Positions 31,002-43,692 of a stretch of DNA of 64,000 nucleotides are shown here, one piece after another (position 1 is the first letter of the stretch; each line of letters begins with the position of its first letter). Below the pieces are notes generated by a model. It was not told the DNA's origin. It saw only the letters and a list, made by a program, of their open reading frames with translations, and ran no database searches. The position numbers and the translations under genes are program-made. The DNA is from Phymatolithon calcareum (taxonomy: Eukaryota; Rhodophyta; Florideophyceae; Hapalidiales). Where the stretch lies: positions 2,604,001 through 2,668,000 of the forward strand of contig OZ345366.1 of NCBI GenBank assembly GCA_977006965.1, written 5' to 3'.

Positions 31002-31760
31002 ATGCGAACGAATCGCTGCTCGTATGTGCCACCTATTCCGGTACAATCTCTGTCGTTGTTGCTGCAGCCACAAGGTAAAAATGAATGCTTTTGCGTGCCC
31101 GGTCTTCAAAAACGTTTTTACGTAAATCCTTGCAGACAGATGTCAGATTCCCTCAACGCTATGCCCGGGACTCTGTGCAGCTAGATTCTAACAAAAAAGG
31201 CCAGGACTGGAAAACATTTCAATGCAGTGACTAGAGAGCTGGGACCTAACCGATCAGTTTCTTGTGAATGTTAATAAGCTCACAGGACAGCTCGGAGTAA
31301 CCAGTTTTCTGCAGCATGGGACGGACACTGCAGCATGTTCAGCTTGCACTTGACAGACTGCGGAAAAACATTCACGACCACCGCCACGAAGCTGGGCACC
31401 CATTCTATTTTTGGTCCCTTGGAACTCAATATATTGCGCCAGACGCTAAGAATGTTTGCGACAAGCACTTCGAGTCAGGCGTAGTAAAAATGCATCGGAA
31501 TTACCGTATAGATGAGTAGAAGAGATAGGTTCAGCACTTGCTGAAGCCCTAACCTGAAGTTGAAAGCAATACATGATGTTTCCTCTGAAATTGTGCATCA
31601 GTCTTTTCGCCAGGCTAATGAGCATCAGCGATCGACGTTGGAACATTTGTTCGCCTGGCACAGTGCCGTTGTAGTGTCATACTGAATATTTTGCATACTA
31701 TTAATGCTCTTCCTGAAATTTGCGGAGTACTTCCGTTGACTTTTCCCAAGACAAAATTGC
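31002..31760 (+). pseudogene. hAT-D-like transposase fragment
   Basis: The frame at 31316-31519 reads GTQYIAPDAKNVCDKHFESGVVKMHRN, closely matching ETQYISATSAIVSDPHFESGVVKI in the hAT-D element near 60600. It ends in a stop soon after, and the dimerisation region is missing. Terminal inverted repeats were not found. An aattgcaattgaatt stretch at 31754-31770 could be a worn subterminal repeat. Confidence 0.5.
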
Positions 31761-31985
31761 AATTGAATTTTCAATAATGCAAACCGTCACCCTTTTCTGA
31801 CAAGGCCAACGATTCGCGACTTGCCGTTGTGTCTTTTGCTTGGTCGAGAAGAGGTGACGACGAACATGGAAGTGGCAACTCGTTCAAGCCAAAAAATGCA
31901 AATTGTACAGCCGCGTGTTATCAGCTACAATAGCCGGGACCATTCCGCACATGTAGTTTATTTGTCGCACAATGTATTAGTTTCT

Positions 31986-32629
31986 TCACGAAAGGGATTC
32001 TTGAGGAGAAACCAGAAGTTGAGCTAGTAGCTTACCACCCTGGCCACGGGACGTAAAGATTGTGTGTAGATCCGAAACTAAGGGACCAACACGAATAACC
32101 ACAGCAGGAAATGCACATCTAAGAGACCCCAAAGAGTATTCCTCTGAAGGTCCATCTTTAACCTCTGCGTGCGCAGTCTTTTTCCAACATATAGAAAACA
32201 CAAAAATCTCATCACTGGTATCGTTGATGTCGAAGGTTCGCATATAACTTGATGAATTCTCCCTAGAAAGTAGCACAGATTCTTGATCCGAAGTCGGTGT
32301 CGGAATTCCGATGCTTCGAACGAACCCAGACTCCCAAGACCCTTCGGACCATGTAGCGTTAGACTGCAGCATGCATATATTCGCCGTTTGGTCCGTTGCC
32401 CTCGGCGTACTAACCCGGGGAAAACCTTTCGTTGCGAGCTTAGTCCTTCTAGCCGCATCTGGTCAATACCCACCATCTGCACTGCACATACTGTCCCGCG
32501 CTTGTCTAGTTTCTTCCTGTAGAGGCCTTGCTCCCGCGTCCCAATATCAATTTCCAGAGCGACGCAAAAATCGTAGTATGTTGGGAACGATATCTGCAAC
32601 TGATTCGTATTTGCATTCCCAAGATTCAA
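31986..32629 (-). pseudogene. frameshifted gene, unrecognised
   Basis: Two minus-strand frames follow one another. 32078-32629 gives a first part (through VFPGLV). 31986-32372 gives the second, which reads naturally (TSDEIFVFSICWKK, LGSLRCAFPAVVIRVGPLVSD). Together they suggest one gene of about 210 codons with a single frameshift near 32380-32400. No known domain. It is transcribed away from the gene at 32988. Confidence 0.35.
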
Positions 32630-32987
32630 AAGGTACTACTCAGATGGAATTAGATCACAAGATATTTCCGGGTTACGCAAACAAGCTCTTGCTAAAATTC
32701 GAAATTCATGAAGAGAGCAATCAATGGGCTTTGACTTGATGGTAGTTTGCCGCACGGAAGTCGCAGCGGTAACAAATGAGATATTTTTCCTTAGCTCCTT
32801 TGTGGTTCTCAGCAACGTTTTTGAGATGCTCGTTTTGGAAATTAAGATTGTCCTGCGTAAAACATAGGATTCATGATTTGCTCTTGACCGGCCATCTTCG
32901 CGATTGCATAAATCTATCAATTACTTTACTTCCTTCTATTGAGGTAAGAAGGATGTTTGAGGGATTCATGATCGGAATGATTCGAGA

Positions 32988-34579
32988 TTGTGCATTACCA
33001 GCGCAAAACAGATTAATTCATCACGAAAAAAAGAACTTTTTTCAATGACCATGTCCGAGATCTATGCTCTTGGGCTCGTTATTAGCCATGCTTTGACAAA
33101 GACCGTCACAGTAACGGGAGGAAGCGAATTGCACGAAGTCGTGCGGGCGAAACAGAACTCTGCTGTTGCTCTTGTCAGCTCGGCATCGCGTCTTATCGTG
33201 GAGCACTGGTTCAAGCCGGATCATCCTCGCGATAGTAATATCGATGTGAAGTCTTTTGAATCTAACTACGGTAACGACTCTCTGCTAAAAATTCAGAACG
33301 TCATCGACTCACACACTATGCTCATTGAGCAGATATGCACAATGGATAACAACGACGCAATTGCTATTGAGGAATCATCTGTACCTGCAGAGTGCATATC
33401 TCGACTTTCTAGACAGCATGCTCTCTGTGAAATGGCAAGGCGGATAGTGGACAAACCAAATATGAACAGACTGAGAGAACTAGCGTTCTCGACGTTACCC
33501 ATGCTGGGTCATATTTCCGTTTTTGTAGAGCTTCCGCTTGAAAAAATTCACCAGAAACTGAAACGTGCCATCAGAGCGTCAAAAAAAAGGACATACATTT
33601 GCAAGCGGTTGAAAGTGCAATTTTTGCGGACTGGCAGGGAAGACTTGCCCTTTCTGCATCATCCGTTGCCAGCGGTAGCACTGACGATATTTTTGTTTGT
33701 TTTAGATTGCTCACGGGACGAGAGATGGTCTGGCTGTCCAAAGGCGGGCTCAGCAAGTCGCAAAGGCCTTTCCTGTGTTAATGCATGCATCGTTTCTGAT
33801 CTGGCTATCAAAGCCGTCTCAGTCCTTTCCATGATATTAATAAGCTCAAAATCGAAACGGGGATGGCATCTTCAAAATCCAACCCGTGTTCACTTTGACT
33901 CTCTAACCAGGCCTCTGTTCTCGGTTCATCTGCAGTCACAGCGTGAGGCACTTGGGCTTCTGAAGCGTCTTTCTCTTTTCAATTGCCGCGATGCATTGTG
34001 ATGCACTCCAATAGCGTCACCTGCACTTCTTCCTCAAGTATTCCATCAACGTCGTTCTCGAAAGGCGATATTGTCGAGACTTTAACTGTTCAGACCACTT
34101 GTCTGGAAAGTCACTATCCTATAGTTTTGCAATCTAGTTCGTTGGAATATTCTGCTCGCTTCGCACGCGAGCATGTCCCCTCGTTGTGGTCTGCGGAATG
34201 TTTCTTTTCAGTTGAAGACGAGCATGCTGCTACAACGTTCTATGCCGCTGTTCGTCCTTGTGTACCCATTGATGAAGAAGTATTTAACACCAGTGGACTA
34301 TTTCCGGTGGATCAGAATATAAGGCTGTCACTAGCTGAGATTGACATTTTTCTGCGGCGCGTACCTGCTCTTCACTTCTGTCATTTATATGACTGCAATT
34401 TAGAACAGCCCCACAACTCTATTAGGTATGCAACCAGCTCTACCTACTCTAATGCGTTCTTGACGCTGACTAGACGTGCTGGATTCCCTCCACGTCGAAG
34501 GTACAGTGTATCCTTCACAATTGGAACAATAGTACCTTCCCTCCTCTACGATGCACATAAATGTCATCGATATCTTTAA
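32988..34579 (+). pseudogene. long frameshifted ORF, possibly transposon-derived
   Basis: Open frame 32988-33590 encodes a helical region with VPAECISRLSRQHALCEMA and ELPLEKIHQKLKRAIRASKK. The second phrase resembles the His-rich LKR segment near the C-terminus of some large cut-and-paste transposases, but that is only an impression. Around 33590 the sense shifts to another frame (33599-33781, ADWQGRLALSASSVASGSTDDIFVCFRLLTGREMVW). After more breaks 33983-34579 continues (SKGDIVETLTVQTTCLE). At least two frameshifts make it a pseudogene. Confidence 0.4.
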
Positions 34580-34783
34580 TTCAGTGTAACGCCAGAAAGA
34601 TATTACCTTACCGCATCTTTTGGTCGCAAATACTTGTCGAGAATTGTAATGGTACACACCGCAAACACTGCAATCACAAGCATGCAGGCCGCTACTCTTC
34701 ATCGTCTTCAACCCGCAAAATAGTCTTACGGCGGTAGACATGCAAATAAAACCTCCAGAAAAACAATTAGAATAACGAATATA

Positions 34784-36897
34784 TTACTCCGCGCCCGCGC
34801 CAACTACCCAGCCGAAGCTGCCTTCTTCGTCAACGTCCAATCCAAGTTTCTCCGAAGGACGGAATGCAAATTGCGTGCTCGTGGCCTCTGCATCCCGGTT
34901 CTGTCTTTCCTGTTCGCGCGTATTTTTCTCCTCCATCATCGCATCCCAGTCTATTTCGAGCATATTCTTCCAGTAGGACACAGCAGGGACGGCAGTTCTT
35001 CATTGTCGCTTTCGTAATTTGAGCCACCGCCATACATTATGGTTACCTCACACTCTTGAATGTCTGACGCGTTGAAGACCCTGTTTGGACGTCCACCCCA
35101 TGGTGAAATAATCGGAACGGAACTCGAACCACTCGACAATGCTTCCATACATGCGTTCAAATCCTTCCATGTTATGTGCCCTAGACACGATTCTTCAATG
35201 GAAGACAACTCAAAACCGAAGAATTTCCGAAGATGGGCATAAATTCCAGTCGCGTGCACGTGAATTGTCCGGAGATCCAAGTCCGAAAGACCCATGATTT
35301 CGTTCAGATCCTCTTCCTTGTAGATCGCTAGGAGACAATCGACGGCAGGCTTGTAAAGGCTTAGTGGTCTCCTCCAGGAAGAACAGGTCCTTATACACAA
35401 TCTTGTGAGCTTCATTCCGACCAGCTCTCAGTTTCGCCAGAAATTCCTTCCGCATGTTCAGAACCCCATACACTTGCAACTCAAACAAAGGATCATGCCT
35501 GCCGGTCAGACCCATTTTCTTCCTTTTTTCCTCACGAACGGGCTCCTTGGACTTTCGAACACGGTCGCGACTTCCCGATGATCCTCTAGACACAATTGGT
35601 CCAGCATTGAAGCTCAAAAAAGCTCGTTCAGTGTTCTCCTCCACGGAAACAATAGTTTCGAAAGTTTTGTAGGTTGCTCAAAAATTCCCAAATCCATGAA
35701 GCCAAGATGATATGTATGCCGTGACGTCACGTCCGAAAATTTTCACCTCTTTAGCTATCCATTTTCTCGTGAGACCAGCCTTCTGCGTCAGAACAAATCG
35801 AAAGGCCAGAGACCACAATGAAGCCACCTGTGTTTGGTACTTGCGCAAACCGAATTCTTTCACTGAACCAAAGTAGATGATCCCGAGACCAGACGTCCCG
35901 CGGACAATTTCAGCGTAAGGCCTCATGCGACGCACGGTAGCTGCATCTAGCTAAGACTGAAACTCCGGTTGCTGAAATGTAAATGACGTCACGGTGATTA
36001 GTAATCGAAAACACAAATGCTCCTCTATGCCCTGCTCACGGTTTAGCAAGATGTCAAGATGCTCCATTAACGTAGGGGGCTCTGTCGTTTTGCGCTTTCG
36101 CGAGACAGTTCCGTGTTGTTTGCTCTTCGATTCAATTGCATAGTGCGTAAAACCGTCTCTGAGTTTGTCGACAACGGTGGGGAGGGTCTTCATCTCTTTG
36201 TGCAGCTCATTGTGCTTTTTCTTAATGTCTAGTGCCATGTCATATCTGACACGCGCGAGCAGAGCAATCATTTGATCGGCTAGTGCTGAATTAGGAGGGA
36301 TCGACTGCAACGCATTCTGCAACTGCTCTCGGGCTTCTGGCTGAAGGCGCTCCAAGGCTGTGGGAAAGTTTTCCGCCGTGGGGCGAAGCGCTTGGACTAG
36401 CCGAAGGGCATGTGGAACAGCGAAAACAGGTGCCCTCGGCGGGCCTCCAGATGCAAGCCCTTCAAGTGAGCTTGCGTTCACGCTAGCGTTGGATTCGCCT
36501 GCTGTCCAATTCACATGCAGTGCGCCTTCTGGGGCAAAGCATTGGAATTATTTATTTATTTTTATTCTTTTCTCGAAAAGTGTCGAGAATAAATAATTTA
36601 TTGTTGAACGCAGAAGCAATAAATTATTGTATTCAAGTTCAGTGAGGTATAAATAACTGGTTATTCCCCGAATTATTGGATCCTTCTTGCTACTTTCTGT
36701 CGCGATAGAATAACCGGATCGAAAAAATGAGGAGTCCGATACAATAATTGTCGCAACCACGACGATCTCAATAAATACAATAAATATGCGAGACTCAGGA
36801 ATAAATTATTGGAACAATAATTTAAATAATTACAATAGCAATTATTTTTTCCAATGCTTTGTTCTGGGGCACCATTTTCTCCAAAGGGCGAGGGCAT
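34784..36897 (-). pseudogene. gene of unknown function broken by MITE-1 and frameshifts
   Basis: On the minus strand a frame starts near 36897 (MPSPFGENGAPE), is cut by MITE-1 (36535-36861) and resumes in the same phase at 36534 if the MITE and one TSD copy are removed. The next part (35951-36514) is helical and ends in a basic patch (SRKRKTTEPPTLMEHLDILLNREQ). Further frames 35678-35935, 35210-35644, 34951-35415 and 34784-34981 follow, each joined by a single frameshift. The last ends in an acidic, Gly/Trp tail (DEEGSFGWVVGAG). No domain recognised. The overlap pattern near 34985 fits a 1-nt shift. Confidence 0.45.
36535..36861 (-). mobile_element. MITE-1 copy 2 (327 bp)
   Basis: Same 13-bp terminal inverted repeats as copy 1, in reverse orientation, with an exact 8-bp TSD ttctgggg at 36527-36534 and 36862-36869. 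It lies inside the N-terminal coding part of the broken gene at 34784-36897. Confidence 0.95.
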
Positions 36898-38100
36898 AGG
36901 GACGTTTCTACTCCCGGAAACCGCGCAGCGAGTTGTGGAGCTATCCGCAGTTCAGATGGTAAATATGAGGAAGTCAAACGCTGAAGATGGTAGTTAGTCA
37001 CATTAAAGATCTCTATGGTAGTTCCGGAACCAAGTTGGAGAGTTCGCTGGTGCAGCGTTGGGCTGGATATGGGGTAGAAAACTCGATTTTCCGAACACTG
37101 CGCAGAATACCGCGAGGTTTCCCGAACCATACTGCCATTAATGTAAAGAAACTCCATGTGATGGCACAACTCCGCTGTGAACGTTTCCCCAGCATCAATT
37201 ACCACGTGTACCCGTATTTTAAAAGAGTGCATATTGTCACAGGCCATTTCTTCAGAGGCTTAAACACCTTCAAGGCTCTGATTCCTGATATTCCCCAGCG
37301 CAGACTGTGAAGGACACAACATCAATTCTCGTCCGATTTGATGACGCAAAAACGGAAAAGAACGCACCCGTCCTCAAGAATCCTATTCCACCTGTGCACT
37401 TCTTTCCATTCGCTGCGACTAGCAGCGCCGTTCTCAGCCCTAGCGATCACGATCTAGTCGAGAAACGTTCAAGAGAGAGCGCATCCACTAGCGTGCGCCC
37501 CGAAGGTGCGCTTCGAGAAATATTTGTTACGCAAACTACGGGTGCCATATACGAATTCGTGGGCGTGACAATAAATGGACGGAGACCAAGGACAGAACAT
37601 CCAGAGGCCTGCATCCGGACCCTGGTGACTGATACTTAGGCCCATTCAAGTGCCATGCCTTCTAGCCGAAGTAAAAAGTACATGCACTGCCTTCATGAAG
37701 GCAGAGCAGTACACTGCATTTTCTATATTCCTATGAAAGATCATTCGGCAATTTCAATGCTTCAGAATTTTATTCTTTATTATATAAAATGGTCCACGAG
37801 GAATGGCCCATTCCCTATTCACTGAGAAGGACTTATAAATCTTTAAATACGGTATCGACACCGCACACGTTATTGCGATAGGCGCCGTCGCGCTTACGCA
37901 TGTAAAGTATCATTGTACCGTACATCTCACACCGAAAGACTTCAATGTTCGGAACAGCACCCGTGACATTCTCTAACATGTGCCACCAGTTTTGATCTAC
38001 AGGTATCTCCTCGTCGCATATCTTCAATCTACCGAAGATCTGGATCAACAATGAGCGCCAAAATAGAAGCGCCTAATTTTCCTTGGCTACTGTTTCAATG
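36898..38100. other. ORF fragments, unrecognised
   Basis: 36822-37247 (-), 36987-37310 (+), 37307-37639 (+) and 37833-38051 (-) are open without domains. The minus frame at 37247 runs into the broken gene and may be its upstream part. No repeat termini were seen. Confidence 0.25.
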
Positions 38101-41100
38101 TACGTATCGCCCACCGCAACTAATTCTCGACGCGCACTGAAAGCAAGTTCCGATCTTTAGAGCAGAAGGCGCATGCAATTGGCCAAGGCAGCTGATTGGG
38201 ATTCAAAAATCTTCACGTTAGTACTAACCTACTCGGTCCTGATCTGCATACGATCTTGAAATGTAATAGTACCACCCAATATCAGTGCTGTTCCAATCAT
38301 TTTCATTCTCTCAGGACTGTTCTCTAATCTCCTCGTTATTTTTTTGTCCAGGGATACCCGGTGTTGCATCAGAACGAATTCCACCATGCAAACTCCGTTC
38401 ATGGTTTACCATGAAGTTATCTTTGATCTTGAGCTGCACTCTTGCTCTAATTAACCGTGAGTTTTTCCACATATATAACTCCCTTCGATTCCCAGCTTTT
38501 GCGGCATTCATAATTCTAGCGCGAACATTTTCATTACTATGCTCTCCAACTTTTAACTGAGCCCTTCTATCTCGCGATGCTCCATAATCACGAATTTTCC
38601 GGGTGCTCCGCTAGGACGTCAGCTAAAGCGTAACATTGATTTTCAATAGGTATGCTCACAATATCAGGCCGGGCAAAATACCCTTGCACCATTTGGGGGT
38701 AATCTATGTCTCTATGTGCTGCTGATGGCAAATATCTTTCCAGTAAGTCGCCTTCATTTTTCATCGCACAGCTTGTGTTTCCTCCACTGACAAGTTATTT
38801 CCTTGTTTGGATGAATGAAAATTGAAAAGTTTCTTTTCTATGCATGATGTGACATCTACAATAGGACTAAAATACTCGCGAAACTAGATATCGGAGTATG
38901 TTTGTGTTCCTCGATGGCTATCAGCTGGGTAGTAGCCATCACTCTTCGTACATAGCATTCTCACTGATTTTTGCTGATGCAACTTCCTCCCGCGCACACA
39001 GGGAAGCGATCGTGTGTTTATCATTACTTTCGAGTTCGCATCAAAAATGTTCTGTTTGATCGCAGTATTCTCCTCATTTGCATTCCATTCCCAGTGCAGA
39101 ATAAATTAGGTGAAGAGGATCGTCATATTCGTCCTAGACTCGAATCTAACTACTAGCTATTCGCTAGCTTAGAGATAGATTTCTGGTCCCATGCGAACAT
39201 GCGCAGATGCTGTGCTTGTGGATCCCAGTTGCATCCGGGGGATGCTCGAACTGTCGTCGGAGAGAGCGTATTCGACAAGCACGTACCCAAGATTAATCTA
39301 CGTCATTTAGACAGTTCATAATGAGATCGAGCGAGTCAATATGTGTTCGAGCACAACTACAGTATCCCTATACTCACTCTGCCCAAGGAAATCAACATAT
39401 GTGGCAATGTACATAGTCTACAAAAAAGCTCTGTGGACTGGTTCACACGAGGCACAGACTAATACACCCATCTTACTGCATATTTTCGCATATCGCCAAT
39501 GCGTTTTTCAAAAATTTTCTCATATTGGTCCTGTGGCATTCAACAGCGTTTTATGGCACCGGTACTTTCCCCTGTGTGGGTTCCGTGGGGGCAAGCGTCC
39601 GAACTACAATTTCGCTTCCAGCATTACAGCCTGCATCAAGACGCCAGACTATTGGTAGAGTTGACACCAAAACGGCAGTGGAGGTATGTAGTGAGAAACC
39701 GCTCGATGTACTCAACTTGTCGATGTGGGTACATACCAAGCATTTGCCAGGCAAGGAGCAAAGGCAACACTTAACGGGGGAGAGCCATAATTACTACTCA
39801 AATATAATGGCTAACTCTGGTAAGCCCAGCTAGCCCGTAATTTCAGGGCACCTAATGGCGCAATCAGGACACAATAGTGAATTGCGTGGATAAGATAGTT
39901 GATAGATTTAGGGCTATAAAAGCCACCATTCCAGCCTCTCAGTAAGAGGGTGAGGCACCGGGCTTTTGAGAAGCGAATGTTTTAGATTAAGGACTGCTTC
40001 CCCTCAGTTCTTCTGATGGGCGTTGACGCGTCTCAAACATTCGTGAACAATTAGGGGCTGTTTGAAACATTAAAAGAACCTTAGAGGACGTTGCGGAGAG
40101 AGCTCCCAAAAGGGCAACCAGTGCATCTAAAGTCTTCATTGCAGCTTTATCGTTCTAATGGTTAAAATTAGCGATTTCTGATGACGGTTGGCGATATCGA
40201 GTACAGCAGGCAAGATATGACGTTGCTACGCTTTTCCAGCGTGAGTTCGGCCCACGCTGCCGAGTGGGCTGAAGCATCATCAAAAGGCTATTATGTGTTG
40301 AGGCTAACAATCTTTAGGGCCGTAAACTTAGTCTTCATCACTGGGTGCTAAATTAGGACTCATTTTACGCGCAGTAACGTGCTTGCGCGACCATTGATTT
40401 TCCCTTCAATTGCATTCTGAGCCGTGCCAATGACATTTCTTGACTTTGAAATGGCTGCCTATAGTCAAAACCTTTCCTCTCGACTAAGTACCATCGTTTT
40501 CTTGGCCTATTTGGCTGCACCGACCCGTGGACGGTCGTCTCTTTATTGCGGCACAGCAGGTCTGATTCTTGACAGAAGAAAGCACATTTTCTTTACTAGC
40601 TCAGAACCGTTTAACTACAAGGTAGTTGTTGCGATACTCCTCGCACAGAATACAAGCTCGTTTTACGACTCTGGCGTGAGAGAGCTGTTTCGCCTTCGTT
40701 TTAAAGATTTTTAGAGCTTCTAAATCGCCTCTCAATTAAAGAGGTCCGCAAACCAGACACTAATGTCAGCATTTTGAGCCTACAAGCACATCCCAAAGTT
40801 TTTCAATTGTATGGTGCATCGGCTATGAAATGGGCATTTGAATCGCCCAGGCCCATAACCACGGATGAACTCAAATAGTACAGAGGAAAAGACTGCGCGG
40901 AGAAGAAGCTACAGTGTTCTGCTAAGGAATCGAGAAAGAGATTTCAAAAGACTAACTCCGACCTGAAGAAAGTACTTGAAAGTCTGCCAAAACTACGTCT
41001 GCATGCCAAAGTCGCATGATTAATATTTAATGGACTCCGACTACCGAAGAGTCTTTTTCCATGTACGTCCCCTTGCCAGCAAAACGCAGGATTTGGTATG

Positions 41101-41245
41101 CCACGAATCTCGTCCTGGTCCACTACACGGATCTGCGAAAAAAAGGGTACTGAGCCCATTTATGATATGACAAATCTTGACCAACTGTCTGCAGTGCGCG
41201 GTAGTCACATTTCTTGTTTTTTTCACTAGACGAAATAACTCTTAT
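38101..41245. other. no confident gene over about 3 kb
   Basis: Only short unsupported frames (38285-38560, 39341-39658, 40424-40714, all plus). tataaaag occurs at about 39915, followed by an inverted pair gaagcgaatgttt / aaacattcg (39970-40050), but no ORF follows to make it a convincing promoter. The 40424-40980 stretch reads as worn coding sequence in several frames. Confidence 0.3.
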
Positions 41246-41455
41246 TCAGAACTGTAGAGTAGGCAGTACCGGATGCTGGGCTGCAGCTGTTGAGATTGAA
41301 GTCGAAACTCCAAAGAGTGTTTTACTTGCGATAGAGAAACCCAAAAAGCATGATGTGTTGGGTACATTATAATGTACCCTATAATTATCAATGCCCCAAG
41401 AACCGTGAAATTTACAGACTTCGAACAGCTTCGAATCCTGACGCATCGTTTCTTT

Positions 41456-41839
41456 TCATTTGAGGCGGGAAGCTACATCCAGGGAAATGAAGAACTGCGA
41501 TACCCGAATAGACCTTCCAGATTTACCGAAACGCACGTCAAACTCGGCTAGTTCAGCCTTTTCGCCTCGTTTCGTACCTCGGCACGTCACGGTGAGCTCA
41601 AGTCGTGCGTAAGTCGTGACGCAACCACCTAATAGCATTTCATCATCTCTGTCAACGCGCTTGACGAGTCCGAAGCGAGCGATACGTGGAGGTGTGTTCT
41701 TCGGTCGAAACCACATCTTGGACAACAGCAAAATGTCCGCCTTTGTGTCGTACGCGATTTTAGAAAGACCCGTACAAAACGAAAGCTTTGGAGGAGTACC
41801 TAGAATCCACTGGACGGATAGTGCTGAAAGATGGTTCAT
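41456..41839 (-). pseudogene. LINE endonuclease N-terminal piece, inverted
   Basis: Minus-strand 127-codon frame with KADILLLSKMWFRPK and GLVKRVDRDDEMLLGGC, matching the APE-type endonuclease pattern (ADI..L.ETW, then a glycine-rich V.IYVR-like strand). The catalytic Glu of SETW is Lys here. The rest of the endonuclease (SDH motif) is on the plus strand just downstream, so this piece has been flipped relative to the element body. Confidence 0.55.
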
Positions 41840-41929
41840 CGACTCTCATCTCCCCAGCGGCCCCTCAGCCGTTGACATCGCAGCATGCCCTGGAGCGTAC
41901 ATGATTGAATGTCGGTGATAAGTTCGTCC

Positions 41930-43678
41930 ACCCACGTTCAGTGACCACCGACCCATCCTGGTTACTATTGACCCTTTGCATCAAGCTCTAAAGCGCCTTG
42001 GTCGGGCTCGATGGTCCTTAAAGCACGCAGACAGTGAATAGTTTGCTTCTAAGGTCGATGAAAAGCTTTCTCAGTGGCCTGAAAACCAGAGCGCAACTGA
42101 TTAGGAAAACCGGCGCTTCGTAAAGTCCATCTTGGCTGGAGCGAAGCACTTCGTACCGTGTGGAAATCTTCCGGGAAAAATCTGGTGGACCTATGCGTGC
42201 GCGACAGCAGTCGAAGAGCGAAGGAAAGCGGTCGATGCTTATGAGCGCGACCCATCGCCGGAGTCTCTCGCAGTAGTTTCATAAGTACGAGCTAACACGG
42301 ACATTGTCATCGCTTCAGCTAAACGGAAGTGCTGGCCCGACCCGTCTTCAAATGTCAAGGCGGACAGCACGGGATGGAAATTTCTGGCTGCAATCGAGGG
42401 CAAACGCCGCGAGCGGGCAACTATTGTGAAGGATTGCCGGAAATTTGACCAAAGCATTCCCGACGATGTCGTTAAGGGATACGTCGCCAAAACCCGCAAC
42501 AAATTCAAGGTCCAAGACTTGAAGTGGCAATGGTATTATATGCATGCTTTCGTAAAAGCGAGGAAAGAATTGGCAAGCGGTCCGGAATTTTCTATTCGCG
42601 AACGCACTGCAGCAATAAGTACAATGTACTGCAACTGGTCCGGATGCAGTAGAGGTGGAATTCATTCGCCAACTTTCTTCAATGGCTCAAAGTCGTCTCG
42701 CAGGCCTAGTGAACAGAACCTGGCGCGATGGTACTGTACTGACTCCATGGAGAGCGGTACTACTCATCGGCATACCCGAATCGAATGATCCAAATGTCCT
42801 TCGTCCTATTTCACTGCCATCAATCGTCAACCGTATTGCTGAGCGCCTTATCGGATTGCGTTTAACGGAATGGGTGGAATCAAAACTTCCATCAACACAA
42901 GCAGGGTTCAGACGGTGTCGCAACACCCACGAGCATATAGCCGCTATGGCGCAGCGTATGGCAGACGCATTCTCCTGTCGGCATAAAAGCGCAGCCCTGT
43001 TCGTGGATTTCAACGCTGCATGCGATCGTGTCGTGATTCCAGCGTTGCTTGCAAAACCGGCGGACCTTCATTGCCCTCCAAATAAGCTGTGCTGGATGCA
43101 TTCGTACTTGACGGATCGCCGAGCCCGGGGGCGACACATCAACACGCTTGGATGCGGGCTACCCGAAGGGAGCTCGCTGTCGCCAAATCTTTGGAACTTA
43201 TAAATGTTGGTCTTAGATGTACATCTTGACGACCTTGTTCAATTTAGTTTCACAGACCACACCAGCTTCCATGCCACCGGCAGCACGTGGGATGACGTCA
43301 TCTCAAAGCTCAATGAGGCTGCCCAGATACTCTCCGGTTTATGCAGCCGTTTGCGAATCAAGGCGAACGCTTGGAAATGCAAGGTGCTAGGATTTGCTGC
43401 AGGCGGACGCTCACCGAAGGAAATTATTGACGGTAAAGTCAATATCGATGGCGGGGCAATAAACGCAGTTGCGGCATACAAGTTTCTCGGAGGTCATTTC
43501 GACCAACGACTGAGCTTCAAATTGCACTTCCGGGAAGTGAGCCAGAAACTTCGGTCCAAGACTGGTTTCATCCGAGCGCTCGGCGGAACATCTTGCGGCG
43601 CGGAATCATCAACGATAGAAGCTTTCCGTAAGAGCTACTGTGAGCCAACTGCGCTATATAGTGCATCAGCTTTCGCTG
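41930..43678 (+). pseudogene. LINE-A endonuclease end and reverse transcriptase
   Basis: FSDHRPILVTI (41937) is the C-terminal endonuclease motif; a linker with several stops follows to about 42640. Frame 42655-43203 is RT: LRPISLPSIVNRIAERLI, TQAGFRRCRNTHEHIA, motif A ALFVDFNAACDRV (Asp kept) and LPEGSSLSPNLWN. A stop then precedes 43204-43678, where the catalytic box expected as F/Y-A-D-D reads FTDH, followed by WDDVISKLNEAA and a typical thumb (YKFLGGHFDQRLSFKLH). Loss of the second Asp makes RT inactive. Confidence 0.85.
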
Positions 43679-43692
43679 TATACAGCTTCGAA

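Noticed and set aside
32988-34579. Firm assignment to a named transposase superfamily
   Set aside because: The only support is one short motif resemblance; no catalytic triad could be placed.
40424-40980. Coding gene at 40.4-41.0 kb
   Set aside because: Readable in places but with many stops; no domain and no repeat boundary.
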